52,741 nucleotides of DNA. Source: an uncultured Bacteroidaceae bacterium. GTDB taxonomy: Bacteria; Bacteroidota; Bacteroidia; Bacteroidales; Bacteroidaceae. This document shows, piece after piece, positions 44,071 to 52,741 of this stretch. Position 1 is the stretch's first letter; each line of letters opens with the position of its first letter. The DNA lies in the NCBI GenBank assembly GCA_905235565.1, contig CAJOLR010000005.1:32254-84994 (forward strand), written 5' to 3'. The position numbers and the translations under genes were made by a program. The notes beneath the pieces are model-generated. The model was not told the origin of the DNA and did not search any database. It saw only the letters and a program-made list of their open reading frames with translations.

Positions 44071-45591
44071 ATGCAAAAGATAATAATACTGGATTTCGGT
44101 TCCCAGACCACCCAACTCATAGGTCGCAGAATAAGGGAACTCGACACATTCTGTGAGATTCTTCCATACAATGCCTTTCCGGCTGACGATCCTGATGTAA
44201 TAGGTGTTATCCTGAGCGGCTCACCTCTCAGCGTCTATGCCGATGACGCTTTCCGGCCGGACCTTTCAGGAATCGTAGGCAAGTATCCGGTCCTGGGAAT
44301 ATGCTATGGGGCACAGTTGTTGAGCTATACATACGGAGGAAAGGTGGAGCAGGCAGGAACCCGGGAGTACGGACATGCTTCACTGGGGTACATAGATAAG
44401 GAGTGTCCGATATTCAAGGGGTTTGACGATGATTCGCAGGTCTGGATGAGTCATGGCGATTCCATCACAGCCATTCCGCAGGGCTACCGTGTGACCGCGT
44501 CTACGGAGAGCGTCAGGTATGCCGCATTCGAGAATCCCGCAAAACGCGTATGGGGAGTCCAGTTCCATCCTGAGGTAGTCCATTCCCTTCAGGGTAAGCT
44601 GCTGCTGGAAAACTTTGTGGTAGGAGTATGCGGAAGCCGCAGGGAATGGACATCGGACTCATTCATAGAAAAGACGGTAGGTGAGCTGAAGGCCGAACTT
44701 GGGAACGACAAGGTGGTACTTGGCCTGAGCGGCGGAGTGGATTCATCGGTTGCAGCGGTATTGCTCAACAAGGCAATAGGCAAGAATCTGACCTGCATAT
44801 TCGTAAACCATGGCCTTTTGCGCAAGAATGAGTTTACGGATGTATTGAATGACTATGTATGCCTTGGGCTGAACGTCAAGGGCGTGGATGCATCCGACAG
44901 GTTTTTCAGTGACCTGAAAGGGGTGACCGAACCTGAGCTGAAACGCAAGATAATAGGCCGAGATTTCATACAGGTCTTTGATGCCGAGGCATCAGGGATA
45001 GAGGATGCCAGATGGCTTGCCCAGGGTACGATATATCCGGACCGTATCGAGAGTCTCAATATAACCGGTAAGACCATCAAGAGTCATCATAATGTAGGCG
45101 GACTGCCGCAGAAGATGGGGCTCAAGCTGTGTGAACCGCTCAAATGGCTGTTCAAGGATGAGGTCCGTGCCATAGGCCGCCGATTGGGAATCCCGGAGCA
45201 TCTGATAGGCCGGCACCCTTTCCCCGGCCCAGGCCTGGCTGTGCGTATAATCGGGGAAATCACACCCGAAAAGGTTGCAGTCCTGCAGGAGGCCGATGCC
45301 ATTTTCATAAACGGCCTGCGCGAGTGGAAACTCTATGACAGGATATGGCAGGCAGGGGCAATACTCCTGGCAGACCGCACAGTTGGCGTTATGGGCGATG
45401 AACGCACATTTGACAACGCCGTTGCATTGCGCGCAGTGACCAGTGTGGATGCAATGACTGCCGATTGGGCCGAACTCCCGTATGAATTCATGCACTGGGT
45501 GAGCAATGAAATCATAAATAAGGTCAAGGGCGTGAACCGCGTATGCTATGACATATCGTCAAAGCCGCCAGCCACTATCGAGTGGGAGTGA
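44071..45591 (+). CDS. guaA: GMP synthase (glutamine-hydrolysing)
   Basis: 506-aa cytoplasmic enzyme turning XMP into GMP with ATP and glutamine. Class-I amidotransferase domain (residues 1-195) with Cys78 in GICYGAQ and the His166/Glu168 pair of FHPEV. The ATP-pyrophosphatase domain has the P-loop SGGVDSS (220-226). The GMP synthase dimerisation domain ends in PPATIEWE, the normal C-terminus. All key residues are present and the length is normal. It neighbours a nucleoside transporter, fitting purine metabolism. Confidence 0.97.
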   Translation: MQKIIILDFGSQTTQLIGRRIRELDTFCEILPYNAFPADDPDVIGVILSGSPLSVYADDAFRPDLSGIVGKYPVLGICYGAQLLSYTYGGKVEQAGTREYGHASLGYIDKECPIFKGFDDDSQVWMSHGDSITAIPQGYRVTASTESVRYAAFENPAKRVWGVQFHPEVVHSLQGKLLLENFVVGVCGSRREWTSDSFIEKTVGELKAELGNDKVVLGLSGGVDSSVAAVLLNKAIGKNLTCIFVNHGLLRKNEFTDVLNDYVCLGLNVKGVDASDRFFSDLKGVTEPELKRKIIGRDFIQVFDAEASGIEDARWLAQGTIYPDRIESLNITGKTIKSHHNVGGLPQKMGLKLCEPLKWLFKDEVRAIGRRLGIPEHLIGRHPFPGPGLAVRIIGEITPEKVAVLQEADAIFINGLREWKLYDRIWQAGAILLADRTVGVMGDERTFDNAVALRAVTSVDAMTADWAELPYEFMHWVSNEIINKVKGVNRVCYDISSKPPATIEWE

Positions 45592-45697
45592 CCAGCACTT
45601 TCTTCCCGTCTATTATCAGGACTCCATGGTGCGTTGCCGTACCGTCGTAGATCCGACCGTCAATGTCATGTATAACCTGACGTTCCTGCCTGTTATG
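45575..45697 (-). pseudogene. Remnant of a C-terminal sorting domain gene (antisense to the guaA end)
   Basis: On the minus strand one frame is open for about 40 codons between TAA (near 45697) and TAG (45575-45577). It reads VIHDIDGRIYDG, a short gap, then [12 protein letters not shown], which resembles the C-terminal secretion/sorting motif of Bacteroidetes exported proteins (DGR, GVYI, DGKKV). No upstream coding sequence belongs to it. It looks like the tail of a deleted secreted-protein gene. Confidence 0.5.
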
Positions 45698-45735
45698 TTA
45701 ATAAATAATTAATTAATAAGGAGAATAAATTTATT

Positions 45736-45743
45736 TATCTTTG
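45736..45743 (+). promoter_or_regulatory. Bacteroidetes -7 box (TATCTTTG) of the GH43-GH3 unit
   Basis: Exact TAnnTTTG match 28 bp before the GH43 ATG, in a very AT-rich stretch (45700-45735). Confidence 0.6.
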
Positions 45744-45770
45744 TAGTTCAATCAAAGATTTAACCAATAT

Positions 45771-47423
45771 ATGCATCTTATGAGGAATATAACTGTCATT
45801 CCCGTACTCAGGCTGGCTGCGCTGTTCGTTGCCGCCACCCTGGTTTCATGTACATCCAAGAATAAGGATAATATTATGTCTACTCCCGGTAATCCCTATC
45901 TGCCCCTTTGGGAACATATCCCGGACGGAGAGCCCTATGTTTTTGAGGATCCCGATAATCCCGGTCAGTTCCGTGTATACATCTACGGCTCACATGACAG
46001 CATGATAACCGGTTACTGCGGTCGTGAGTTGGTGGTATGGTCTGCTCCTGTAGATGACCTTATGCACTGGCGGTATGACGGTGAGATATTCAGCGTAAGC
46101 AAGAACGCCAACGGTGAGCCTCTGAGCCGGCAGGGATTGGCCGATGTACTCTATGCTCCCGACATAGCAGTCGTGAACGGTGCCGATGGAAGCAAGACCT
46201 ACTATCTCTATCCCAACAACCAGTCCGGCGGACGAAACAGTATGGTTTGCAGGAGCTCGCGTCCCGACGGACCGTTTGAGGTGTGCAACTGGAGCAGCCG
46301 TAACCCCAATGTGACAGATGGTGTCCTGGCTTTTGATCCCGCTGTTTTTGTGGATGATGACGGACGGGTGTACGGCTATTGGGGATTCGAGCACTCATAC
46401 GGTGCCGAACTCGACCCCAAGACCATGGCAACCGTAAAACCCGGAACCCGGATTGTCGAAAACATGGTATCGGGCCGCTATGATGACGGTATATTCAGTT
46501 TCTTCGAGGCTTCATCATTACGTAAAATCAAAGACAAATATGTCTTTATATACAGCCGTTTCACCAAGGACGGTGAATTCGGACTGCCGGTATCGAACTA
46601 TACCCTGGCTTATGCCTACAGTGACAATCCTCTGGGACCTTTCACATATGGAGGTACCATAATCGATGCCCGTGCCCGTGAGGTTGATGAACGGAACAAC
46701 GTATTCGCTTCGGCAACAGTTGACGGCAATACCCACGGCAGCATTTGTGAGATAAACGGACAGTGGTATGTGTTCTATCACCGTCAGACGGGAACTGACG
46801 AGTATGCCCGTCAGGCAATGGTTGCTCCCATCACCGTAAAGGTACAGGAAGGCAAGGGCGGCAAGGTCGAGATATCGGAGGGAGAATATACTTCCGAAGG
46901 TTTCGCCCTCCAGGGCCTGAATCCGCTGGAACGGCATTCAGCCGGTATCGCATGCTGGTATACAGGTCCAAGACCTGCCGTACATGAGTGGCCCAACAAC
47001 ATTTTCTACGGCTCGTATGTGGCATCTTCATACGGAACAGACAGTAAGTTTGACGCTCCGTATGATCCGGTCAACAACACCAATCAGGTAGTGAACAATA
47101 CCGACGGTTCAATTGTGGGTTACAAGTACTTCAACTTTACTGAAACCTGCGGCAGTGAGCTGACATTGAACCTTAACCTTATTCCCCTGGGGGTAGACGG
47201 GACCATAACCGTTATGGTTGACAGACCCTGGAGGTCACAGGGCGGTAAGGTTATCGGAAAGATTGGCCTTAAGTCCGATATGCCATCCGTACCCACAGAG
47301 ATGTCAGTCCGCTTACCGGAACTGTCAGCACTATCGGGCAAGCACGCAATCTATTTCCTGTTCTCGGCAGATACAAAGGAGAAATCCATCTGCTCGCTGA
47401 TTGACTTCAGATTCTCGAAATAA
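45771..47423 (+). CDS. GH43 lipoprotein (arabinofuranosidase/xylosidase type)
   Basis: 550 aa. Lipobox LVSC (Cys27). Five-blade propeller with the expected acids: PDGEP (Asp52, base), FDPAVFVDDDG (Asp189) and FFEASS (Glu246, acid). The C-terminal part (about 395-550) is beta-sandwich-like, as in CBM6-type modules (KYFNFTETCGSELTLNLNLIPLG, SICSLIDFRF). The family acts on arabinan, arabinoxylan or xylo-oligosaccharides. An alternative ATG at 45780 would remove three residues. GH3 copy 2 follows after 30 bp on the same transcript. Confidence 0.92.
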   Translation: MHLMRNITVIPVLRLAALFVAATLVSCTSKNKDNIMSTPGNPYLPLWEHIPDGEPYVFEDPDNPGQFRVYIYGSHDSMITGYCGRELVVWSAPVDDLMHWRYDGEIFSVSKNANGEPLSRQGLADVLYAPDIAVVNGADGSKTYYLYPNNQSGGRNSMVCRSSRPDGPFEVCNWSSRNPNVTDGVLAFDPAVFVDDDGRVYGYWGFEHSYGAELDPKTMATVKPGTRIVENMVSGRYDDGIFSFFEASSLRKIKDKYVFIYSRFTKDGEFGLPVSNYTLAYAYSDNPLGPFTYGGTIIDARAREVDERNNVFASATVDGNTHGSICEINGQWYVFYHRQTGTDEYARQAMVAPITVKVQEGKGGKVEISEGEYTSEGFALQGLNPLERHSAGIACWYTGPRPAVHEWPNNIFYGSYVASSYGTDSKFDAPYDPVNNTNQVVNNTDGSIVGYKYFNFTETCGSELTLNLNLIPLGVDGTITVMVDRPWRSQGGKVIGKIGLKSDMPSVPTEMSVRLPELSALSGKHAIYFLFSADTKEKSICSLIDFRFSK

Positions 47424-47453
47424 ACAAGCAATATAAATAAAACTGACCGACTT

Positions 47454-50084
47454 ATGAAAAAATCTTATTTGCTTTCATGCCTTTTGACAGCTGTAATGCT
47501 GCTACCCGGTTGCAAGGACAACAGTTACGAGTATCCGTTCCAGAATCCCAACCTTAAGGTTGACAAGAGAGTGGACAACCTGCTTTCACTCCTTACTCCA
47601 CAGGAGAAGATAGGTTTGATGATGAACGGCTCCATATCCATTGACCGTTTTGACATTCCAGCCTACAACTGGTGGAATGAGGCCTGCCACGGAATATGCT
47701 ATGATGATGTCACCGTATTCCCGCAGGTGATTGCCTTAGGTGCCACATTCGATGCCCCCCAGCAGCTGGAGATCTATACCGCCGTGTCCGATGAGGCCCG
47801 CGCTGTATGGAACACCACCAACCATCATCAGATGGGCGTTAACCAGACCAACAGCAGCATCTGGCATCAGGGACTCTCATTCTGGTGCCCCAACGTGAAC
47901 ATATTCCGTGACCCCCGCTGGGGCCGCGGTCAGGAGACTCCGGGCGAGGATCCTTATCTGAACGCCGTCATGGGTACCCAGACCGTTAAGGGTATGCAGG
48001 GCAATGACAAGAAATACCTTAAGCTGCACTCTTGCGCCAAGCACTATGCGGTTCACAGCGGACCGGAACCCCTGCGCCACCAGTTCAACGTGAGCGTATC
48101 AGGGCGTGACCTGTGGGAGACCTACCTGCCGGCATTCAAGAGCCTGGTTCAGGACGGAAACGTACAGGAAGTTATGTGCGCATATCACCGTTATGAGGAT
48201 GAGCCCTGCTGCGCCAGCGACCGTCTGCTTCAGGACATCCTGCGTAACAAGTGGGGATTCAAGGGGCTGGTAGTGACAGACTGCGGCGCCATAGGTGACT
48301 TCTTCAACACCCGCCAGCACGGCACTCACAAGGATGCCGCCAGCGCATCGGCCGATGCAATCCTTTCCGGTGCCGACATTGAGTGCGGAACCAGCTACCG
48401 TGCACTCAGCCAGGCTATGGAGCAGGGTCTCATTACCGAGGCTGATATCGATGTTAACGTTCGCCGTATCCTCAAGGCACGCTTTGAGCTGGGTATGTTT
48501 GATCCTGCCGAGAACCTGCCTTGGGCAAACCTGGGTCTGGATGACCTGAGCAGCCCCGCCCATACAGCTCTTGCCAGCAAGGCCGCCCATGAGGCAATCG
48601 TCCTGCTCAAGAACCAGAACAATATCCTGCCGCTGAGCAAGGACAAAAAGATTGCCGTGGTAGGTCCCAATGCCGATGATGCCCGCGTTATCCTGGGTAA
48701 CTACAACGGTTATCCCACAGCAGCCAATGCCAAGACCATCCTGGACGGAATCCGCGAGGCTGTTCCCGGTTCCGGGATCATTTATGAGAAGGGTTGTGAC
48801 CTGAACTCCGCTTCAATAACCACACACTATGTAGGTCAGATAAACGGCGGCAAGGGTCTGCATGCAGAGTATTACAATACCCTTGACTGGACAGGCAATG
48901 TCGTTGCCCGCGTTGACTATGACGAGCCTCTGAGCCTCAACACCACATCTCCAGCCCTGGCACGTGAGGACTGCCCCTGGGCCGAGGGTGTCAACATGAC
49001 CGGTTTCTCAGCCAAGTATACCGGCAGCTTCACTGCCGACTATACAGGTGATATGGTTTACAATGTCCGCGGAAGCTCACGCTACACATTCAAGATTAAC
49101 GGCAAGACCATTGCCGAGAATGCAGGTCAGGGCGGTGGCCGTGGCGGATTCGGAGGCTTTGGCGGATTCGGCCGTGGCGGTGCTCCTGCAACCACATTCA
49201 AGGTTGAGAAGGGCAAGACATACGATATCTCAATCGAGCTCAGCCAGCCCGAGGCCCGTTCGGCTTCATTCTCATTCGATATCTACAGCCGCGGTCCGGT
49301 TGACTTCAAGAAGGTTGTCGAGAAGGTTTCACAGGCTGATGTGATTGTAATGGTTAGCGGTATCTCATCGGACATAGAGGGTGAGGGACATGACCGTTCA
49401 TCAATTGAGCTCCCCGAGGTTCAGCAGCAGCTGCTCTCTGAGCTTGACGCTACCGGCAAGCCCATTGTTCTGGTGAACGTATCAGGCAGTGCCATAGGAT
49501 TCGGCAATGTTGAGAGCAAGTACGATGCCCTTATCCAGGCCTGGTACGGCGGTCAGGCTACCGGTCAGGCTGTAGCCGATGTGCTGTTCGGTGACTACAA
49601 TCCCGCAGGCCGTCTGCCGGTTACATTCTATACATCAACAGACCAGCTGCCCGATTTCCAGGACTACTCAATGAACAACCGTACCTACCGTTACTTCAAT
49701 GGCCAGCCCCTGTATGCTTTCGGTTACGGACTCAGCTACACCACATTCAGCTATGGTGACGCCAAGACATCGGGCAAGGCACAGAAGATGACTCTGACCG
49801 TTCCCGTTACCAATACCGGTAAGAAAGACGGCGATGAGGTAATCCAGGTCTATGTAAAGGCTCTTGACAATGCCGACGCTCCCATCAAGTCACTGGCCGG
49901 ATTCGCCCGCGTGAACATCGCTGCCGGTCAGACTCAGAACGTGACCGTTGAACTTAACAAGGACGCATTCAGCTTCTACGATGAGGCTACCGACGGTCTT
50001 AAGTTCAAGCCCGGCCGCTACCAGATAATGTATGGCGGTTCATCGCTTGACAAGGACCTTAAGAGTATAGAGGTAAAGCTTTGA
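47454..50084 (+). CDS. GH3 lipoprotein beta-glycosidase with PA14 domain (copy 2)
   Basis: 876 aa, close paralogue of the 30.8-kb GH3 gene, collinear over the full length. Lipobox LLPGC followed by KDN. The nucleophile is in VVTDCGAI (Asp276, the same position as in copy 1). The PA14 domain again has a Gly/Arg/Phe loop (about 559-575), and a fibronectin-III-like end follows. Differences cluster in the substrate loops (for example HGICYDD versus HGVRQGG), suggesting split specificity. It is preceded by GH43 at 30 bp, which points to debranching and hydrolysis of arabinoxylan- or arabinan-derived oligosaccharides. A terminator follows. Confidence 0.94.
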   Translation: MKKSYLLSCLLTAVMLLPGCKDNSYEYPFQNPNLKVDKRVDNLLSLLTPQEKIGLMMNGSISIDRFDIPAYNWWNEACHGICYDDVTVFPQVIALGATFDAPQQLEIYTAVSDEARAVWNTTNHHQMGVNQTNSSIWHQGLSFWCPNVNIFRDPRWGRGQETPGEDPYLNAVMGTQTVKGMQGNDKKYLKLHSCAKHYAVHSGPEPLRHQFNVSVSGRDLWETYLPAFKSLVQDGNVQEVMCAYHRYEDEPCCASDRLLQDILRNKWGFKGLVVTDCGAIGDFFNTRQHGTHKDAASASADAILSGADIECGTSYRALSQAMEQGLITEADIDVNVRRILKARFELGMFDPAENLPWANLGLDDLSSPAHTALASKAAHEAIVLLKNQNNILPLSKDKKIAVVGPNADDARVILGNYNGYPTAANAKTILDGIREAVPGSGIIYEKGCDLNSASITTHYVGQINGGKGLHAEYYNTLDWTGNVVARVDYDEPLSLNTTSPALAREDCPWAEGVNMTGFSAKYTGSFTADYTGDMVYNVRGSSRYTFKINGKTIAENAGQGGGRGGFGGFGGFGRGGAPATTFKVEKGKTYDISIELSQPEARSASFSFDIYSRGPVDFKKVVEKVSQADVIVMVSGISSDIEGEGHDRSSIELPEVQQQLLSELDATGKPIVLVNVSGSAIGFGNVESKYDALIQAWYGGQATGQAVADVLFGDYNPAGRLPVTFYTSTDQLPDFQDYSMNNRTYRYFNGQPLYAFGYGLSYTTFSYGDAKTSGKAQKMTLTVPVTNTGKKDGDEVIQVYVKALDNADAPIKSLAGFARVNIAAGQTQNVTVELNKDAFSFYDEATDGLKFKPGRYQIMYGGSSLDKDLKSIEVKL

Positions 50085-50094
50085 CTCTAAACAA

Positions 50095-50140
50095 ATTGGG
50101 GACGCGCCGGGAGAGTCTTTCCGCGTGTCCCCAATATTTT
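50095..50140 (+). terminator. Terminator after GH3 copy 2
   Basis: ATTGGGGACGCG pairs with CGCGTGTCCCCAAT (one 2-base bulge), then ATATTTTT. Confidence 0.85.
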
Positions 50141-50174
50141 TACACTATACCACAAGAATACTGACCAGATTGAT

Positions 50175-51425
50175 ATGAAAAGAGCGATTCTAACCTTATG
50201 CATTGTCTTGACCGCAATCGGGATTAAGGCCCAGATGGTTGATTTCCGTGGAGTGAACCATTGCGGAATCTATCCTGATGAGAACAACCTGCTTAAGGAG
50301 TGGCCCGAAGGAGGCCCCCGGAAGCTTTGGGTAGTGAATGATGCCGGAAAGGGAAACTCCAGCGCTTTGGTGAGTGACGGATTCATTTATACAGCCGGCC
50401 TTACCGAAGATGAGCAGCAGGAGCGCCTGACCTGTTACAGACTGGACGGCACACAGGTGTGGCAGGTAACCTATGGACACGCCTGGACCAAGTCTTACCA
50501 GGAGACACGTTCCACTCCGGTAATTGACGGCGACCGCCTCTATATGGTAAGCAACATGGGAGAGCTGGTCTGCCTTAACCGTGCCGACGGCAAGATTTTC
50601 TGGACCGTGGATTATTGGAACAAGTATGGCCTTACTCCCAATGACCAGGGTATATGCGAGCATCCTCTCATTGACGGGGACAAGGTCATTGTGACTACCT
50701 GCGGCAAGGAGATATGCATGGCGGCTTTCAATAAAAAGACCGGTGATGTTATCTGGGAGACCAAGGGATTCGGCGATAACGCCACCTATTTCACATCGCG
50801 TATCATAGAGTGGAACGGGCATCGGCAGGTAATAAGCGGAACCGAGATGCACATATTCGGCGTGGATCCCGAGACCGGCAGGATGATCTGGAACGACAGT
50901 CAGTGGACATCCGATCCCGCCACCAAGAGATGGCTATACTCCATGATCAACACCCCGGTGTTTTACAAGGGCAAGCTGCTGGTAAGCCTTGGCGACGGTC
51001 ACGGCTGCACCATGTATGAGATGGCCGATGACCTGTCGGGCGTAAAACTGCTCTGGAAGAACAAGGAGGTTGATTTCTACATGGGCGGAATGGTTGAGAT
51101 TGACGGAGTAATCTATGGCAGTACGGGCGATAAGCACAAATGGGCGGCCGTGGATATAGAAACGGGCAAGGTGCTCTACCATGAGCAGTGGGCCGGAGGT
51201 AAGGGACGCGGTGCACTCATCATGGCTGACGGTATGTTCTATATGTTTGATGAGCGTCGAGGCACCATGGGACTGGCACGCATCAATCCCGAGAAGCTGG
51301 ATGTGGTAAGTGAGTTCCGCATAACAGACGGCTCAGGAGCCTGTTTCTCTCACCCGACTGTCTTTGACGGAAAACTGTATGTACGTCGCGGCACAGCCCT
51401 GATGGCTTATGACATCAGGAAATAG
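50175..51425 (+). CDS. Secreted PQQ-like beta-propeller protein
   Basis: 416 aa with signal peptide (MKRAILTLCIVLTAIGIKAQ). Several PQQ-type blades with GxxxW pattern: DGTQVWQVTYG, DGKIFWTVDYW, TGDVIWETKGFG, TGRMIWNDSQW, TGKVLYHEQW. The fold is an eight-blade or similar propeller. Residues for PQQ or metal catalysis are not evident, so it may be a binding or scaffold protein. Relatives are often auto-named alcohol dehydrogenase-like or outer-membrane assembly-like; neither is supported here. It follows GH3 copy 2 behind a terminator, so it is probably a separate unit. Confidence 0.85.
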   Translation: MKRAILTLCIVLTAIGIKAQMVDFRGVNHCGIYPDENNLLKEWPEGGPRKLWVVNDAGKGNSSALVSDGFIYTAGLTEDEQQERLTCYRLDGTQVWQVTYGHAWTKSYQETRSTPVIDGDRLYMVSNMGELVCLNRADGKIFWTVDYWNKYGLTPNDQGICEHPLIDGDKVIVTTCGKEICMAAFNKKTGDVIWETKGFGDNATYFTSRIIEWNGHRQVISGTEMHIFGVDPETGRMIWNDSQWTSDPATKRWLYSMINTPVFYKGKLLVSLGDGHGCTMYEMADDLSGVKLLWKNKEVDFYMGGMVEIDGVIYGSTGDKHKWAAVDIETGKVLYHEQWAGGKGRGALIMADGMFYMFDERRGTMGLARINPEKLDVVSEFRITDGSGACFSHPTVFDGKLYVRRGTALMAYDIRK

Positions 51426-51475
51426 GATTCGTTATCTTTTGCCTCCTGTTGTTCAAGGCTGATTATGTTAAAAGA

Positions 51476-51564
51476 CAAACACGTTCTGCAAAATAATGAG
51501 CAAAACGAATGTAAACTCAGGAGAATTTCTGCATTTTGCATGCAAAATTGGCAGAACGTGTTTG
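51476..51564. repeat. Nested inverted repeats in a 313-bp intergenic region
   Basis: A perfect 14-bp pair CAAACACGTTCTGC / GCAGAACGTGTTTG (51476-51489, 51551-51564) encloses the perfect 16-bp palindrome ATTTTGCA-TGCAAAAT (51533-51548). A second TTCTGC (51527-51532) can pair with the same GCAGAA (51551-51556), so two exclusive folds are possible. No T tract follows, so it is not a standard terminator. The rest of 51426-51738 is AT-rich and I see no gene in it. Confidence 0.65.
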
Positions 51565-51738
51565 AACCACGTTGATGCAATCTGTGTTTAACATTATAAG
51601 AATTAGTAAAAAGGACGAATAATATTTTAGTAATAAAGGAAATCGGGTGCAGAATGTGCAGTTCGCGTTCGTAAAGCTTCCAAAATGTTCCCCGGATTTC
51701 GGAAATCAATTCATTTTAATGTATAACAATTTCATGTT

Positions 51739-52741
51739 ATGAAAAAATTATTACTCTTATTCGCTGCCATGTTCTTTGCAGGCAGCATGATGGCCGCTCT
51801 CTGCGACCAATACTTCATTGACTTCGATGATGTACAATATGGTTTTTTTCCCGTTGAAGGTAAGGAGAATGTCTATCGTACCGAAGAAATCCAATTCTCG
51901 GAGTCCGGCATGATTGATGAGTTCATATTGGTGAACGCTTGTGAATTCACGTATGTTGCTCCGGTTCTGCCCGCAGGATCTCCCTTCACTGTCGTTGACT
52001 ATGGTGATGATATGTATACTATTAAGGCTACCAGTCTGGGGCTCGTTGCACTGCAGATCGTTGTTTCTGCTGAGGGCGTTGAACTCTCAGTTGCCGAAGA
52101 CGCACCTGCTCCCTCTACCGTTAAGACCATCTGAAATTGATGGCATCTCCCTCGCAGAAGGTCAATACAAGATTGAGGGCGCAGGTATTCTGCTTTATCT
52201 GTCCGCATTCACGGCAAAAGAGACTGAGGTAACGGTTAATTGGAAGGGCGAGGATGTAGTCTTCACCGTTTACAATGTGAACGGAACAGAGCCGGAGATT
52301 ACCACTGCCGACCTGTACCTGCTCAACGCAAAGGCTCTTGCAGAAGACAATGCTAAGATGTTTGTTCACGCTTGGGGTGATGGTATGTCCGACCAAGAGG
52401 TAGAAATGAGCATTTTGAAAGAAGGTAATGATACCTTAGGTTTCTCTGCCAAGATCAACAAGCTCGCTGAGTACATTATCTTTGTCCGCATGAATGGTAA
52501 AGCCGAGTCCATCGACTGGTTTGAGAACTGGGGTAAGACTGATGCCTTAGACCGTTGCGCGAATGACTCCATGTACTTCCACGGTTGGACTACAGAGGAG
52601 GGAATCTTTGATGTAAAATGCGAGGCTCCGCTTACTGAGACCGTATTTACGGTAGTAGTACCTGCTGCAACGGATAGCGTATTTATTGTAGGTGACTTTA
52701 CCGACTGGAACTTTGTCAAGATGTCTCTGGTAGAAGGCGAA
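51739..52741 (+). pseudogene. Secreted carbohydrate-binding-like protein, frameshifted and 3'-truncated by the window
   Basis: The first part (51739-52134) has a signal peptide (MKKLLLLFAAMFFAGSMMAA) and a beta-rich domain, and stops at TGA 52132-52134 after STVKTI. The reading continues without gap in the +1 frame from 52133 (EIDGISLAEGQYKIEGAG) and stays open to the window end. One extra T in ATCTGAA explains it. The downstream part includes MFVHAWGDGMSDQEVEMSIL, FENWGKTDAL and finally FTVVVPAATDSVFIVGDFTDWN. The last segment resembles E-set or CBM-like modules seen in SusE/SusF-type starch-binding and secreted Prevotella proteins. True mutation or sequencing error cannot be separated here. 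Confidence 0.7.

Noticed and set aside
51407-51709. 100-codon open frame on the minus strand
   Set aside because: It overlaps the end of the PQQ-type gene and the nested inverted repeats, has no signal peptide or recognisable motif and a Cys/Phe/Ser-rich composition typical of chance frames.
52126-52136. Programmed +1 frameshift at ATC-TGA, as in prfB
   Set aside because: The prfB slip uses CTT-TGA with a Shine-Dalgarno-like sequence just upstream. Here a slip from AUC to UCU would pair badly and no such sequence is visible, so a mutation or read error is likelier.

Overview
The window reads as chromosomal DNA of a Bacteroidota, most likely order Bacteroidales (Bacteroides/Prevotella-like gut or rumen commensal). 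Reasons: mid-GC coding DNA; upstream of nearly every predicted transcription unit an exact TAnnTTTG box, the -7 element of Bacteroidetes promoters, with poor Shine-Dalgarno sites; and typical gene families (PPi-dependent phosphofructokinase, Porin_10-like porin, small histone H1-like protein, GH97, fimbrillin-like lipoprotein, C10 peptidase, BlaI/M56-TonB pair, DUF3575, lipoprotein GH3 and GH43). I see no phage, insertion sequence, CRISPR array, tRNA or rRNA.

Layout. 1-2.3 kb: 3' part of the PPi-phosphofructokinase gene and a membrane-anchored GH25 lysozyme. 2.4-5.5 kb: a Tyr/Trp- and Ser-rich secreted protein and a FadL/OmpP1-type barrel, ending in a strong terminator. 5.5-9.6 kb (minus): four-gene unit of a DUF4468-like protein, a degenerate J-domain membrane protein, a porin and a Gfo/Idh oxidoreductase. 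9.86-10.04 kb: a 57-aa histone H1-like gene with a full promoter and terminator, then about 200 bp of closely packed hairpins. 10.3-15.8 kb (minus): an MFP-RND-TolC efflux operon. 15.9-17.8 kb: GH97. 17.9-19.5 kb: divergent secreted proteins; the minus one appears cut by an in-frame stop. 19.65-21.0 kb: M20 dipeptidase. 21.2-27.0 kb (minus): a second tripartite exporter (ABC ATPase, two MacB/FtsX permeases, MFP, TolC). 27.2-33.4 kb: a fimbrillin-like lipoprotein translationally coupled to a C10 cysteine protease, then a GH3. 33.5-35.2 kb: BlaI repressor and M56/TonB sensor protease with a palindromic operator candidate.

35.2-41.7 kb (minus): DUF3575 and Omp85-like outer-membrane proteins, a COG0523/CobW metallochaperone GTPase with a His/Asp-rich loop, a MITE-like inverted repeat, then a Fur-family regulator, a QueH::5-formyl-THF cyclo-ligase fusion and an EFR1-type ferredoxin-flavodoxin, the last three joined by 4-bp ATGA overlaps. 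This is the most system-like group: metal allocation, a metal-sensing repressor and iron-sulfur or folate enzymes in one run. 41.8-45.6 kb: nucleoside MFS transporter, membrane LytTR regulator, guaA. 45.6-51.4 kb: a decayed antisense gene tail, then a GH43, a second paralogous GH3 and a PQQ-type beta-propeller, probably for hemicellulose oligosaccharides. 51.7 kb to the end: a secreted protein with a carbohydrate-binding-like segment, broken by a +1 frameshift and running off the window.

The best candidates for new biology are the Fur/QueH-cyclo-ligase/EFR1 operon, the lipoprotein-C10 protease pair, the MITE-like element at 37.5 kb, the hairpin array at 10.1-10.3 kb, and the three broken genes at 17.9, 45.6 and 52.1 kb.
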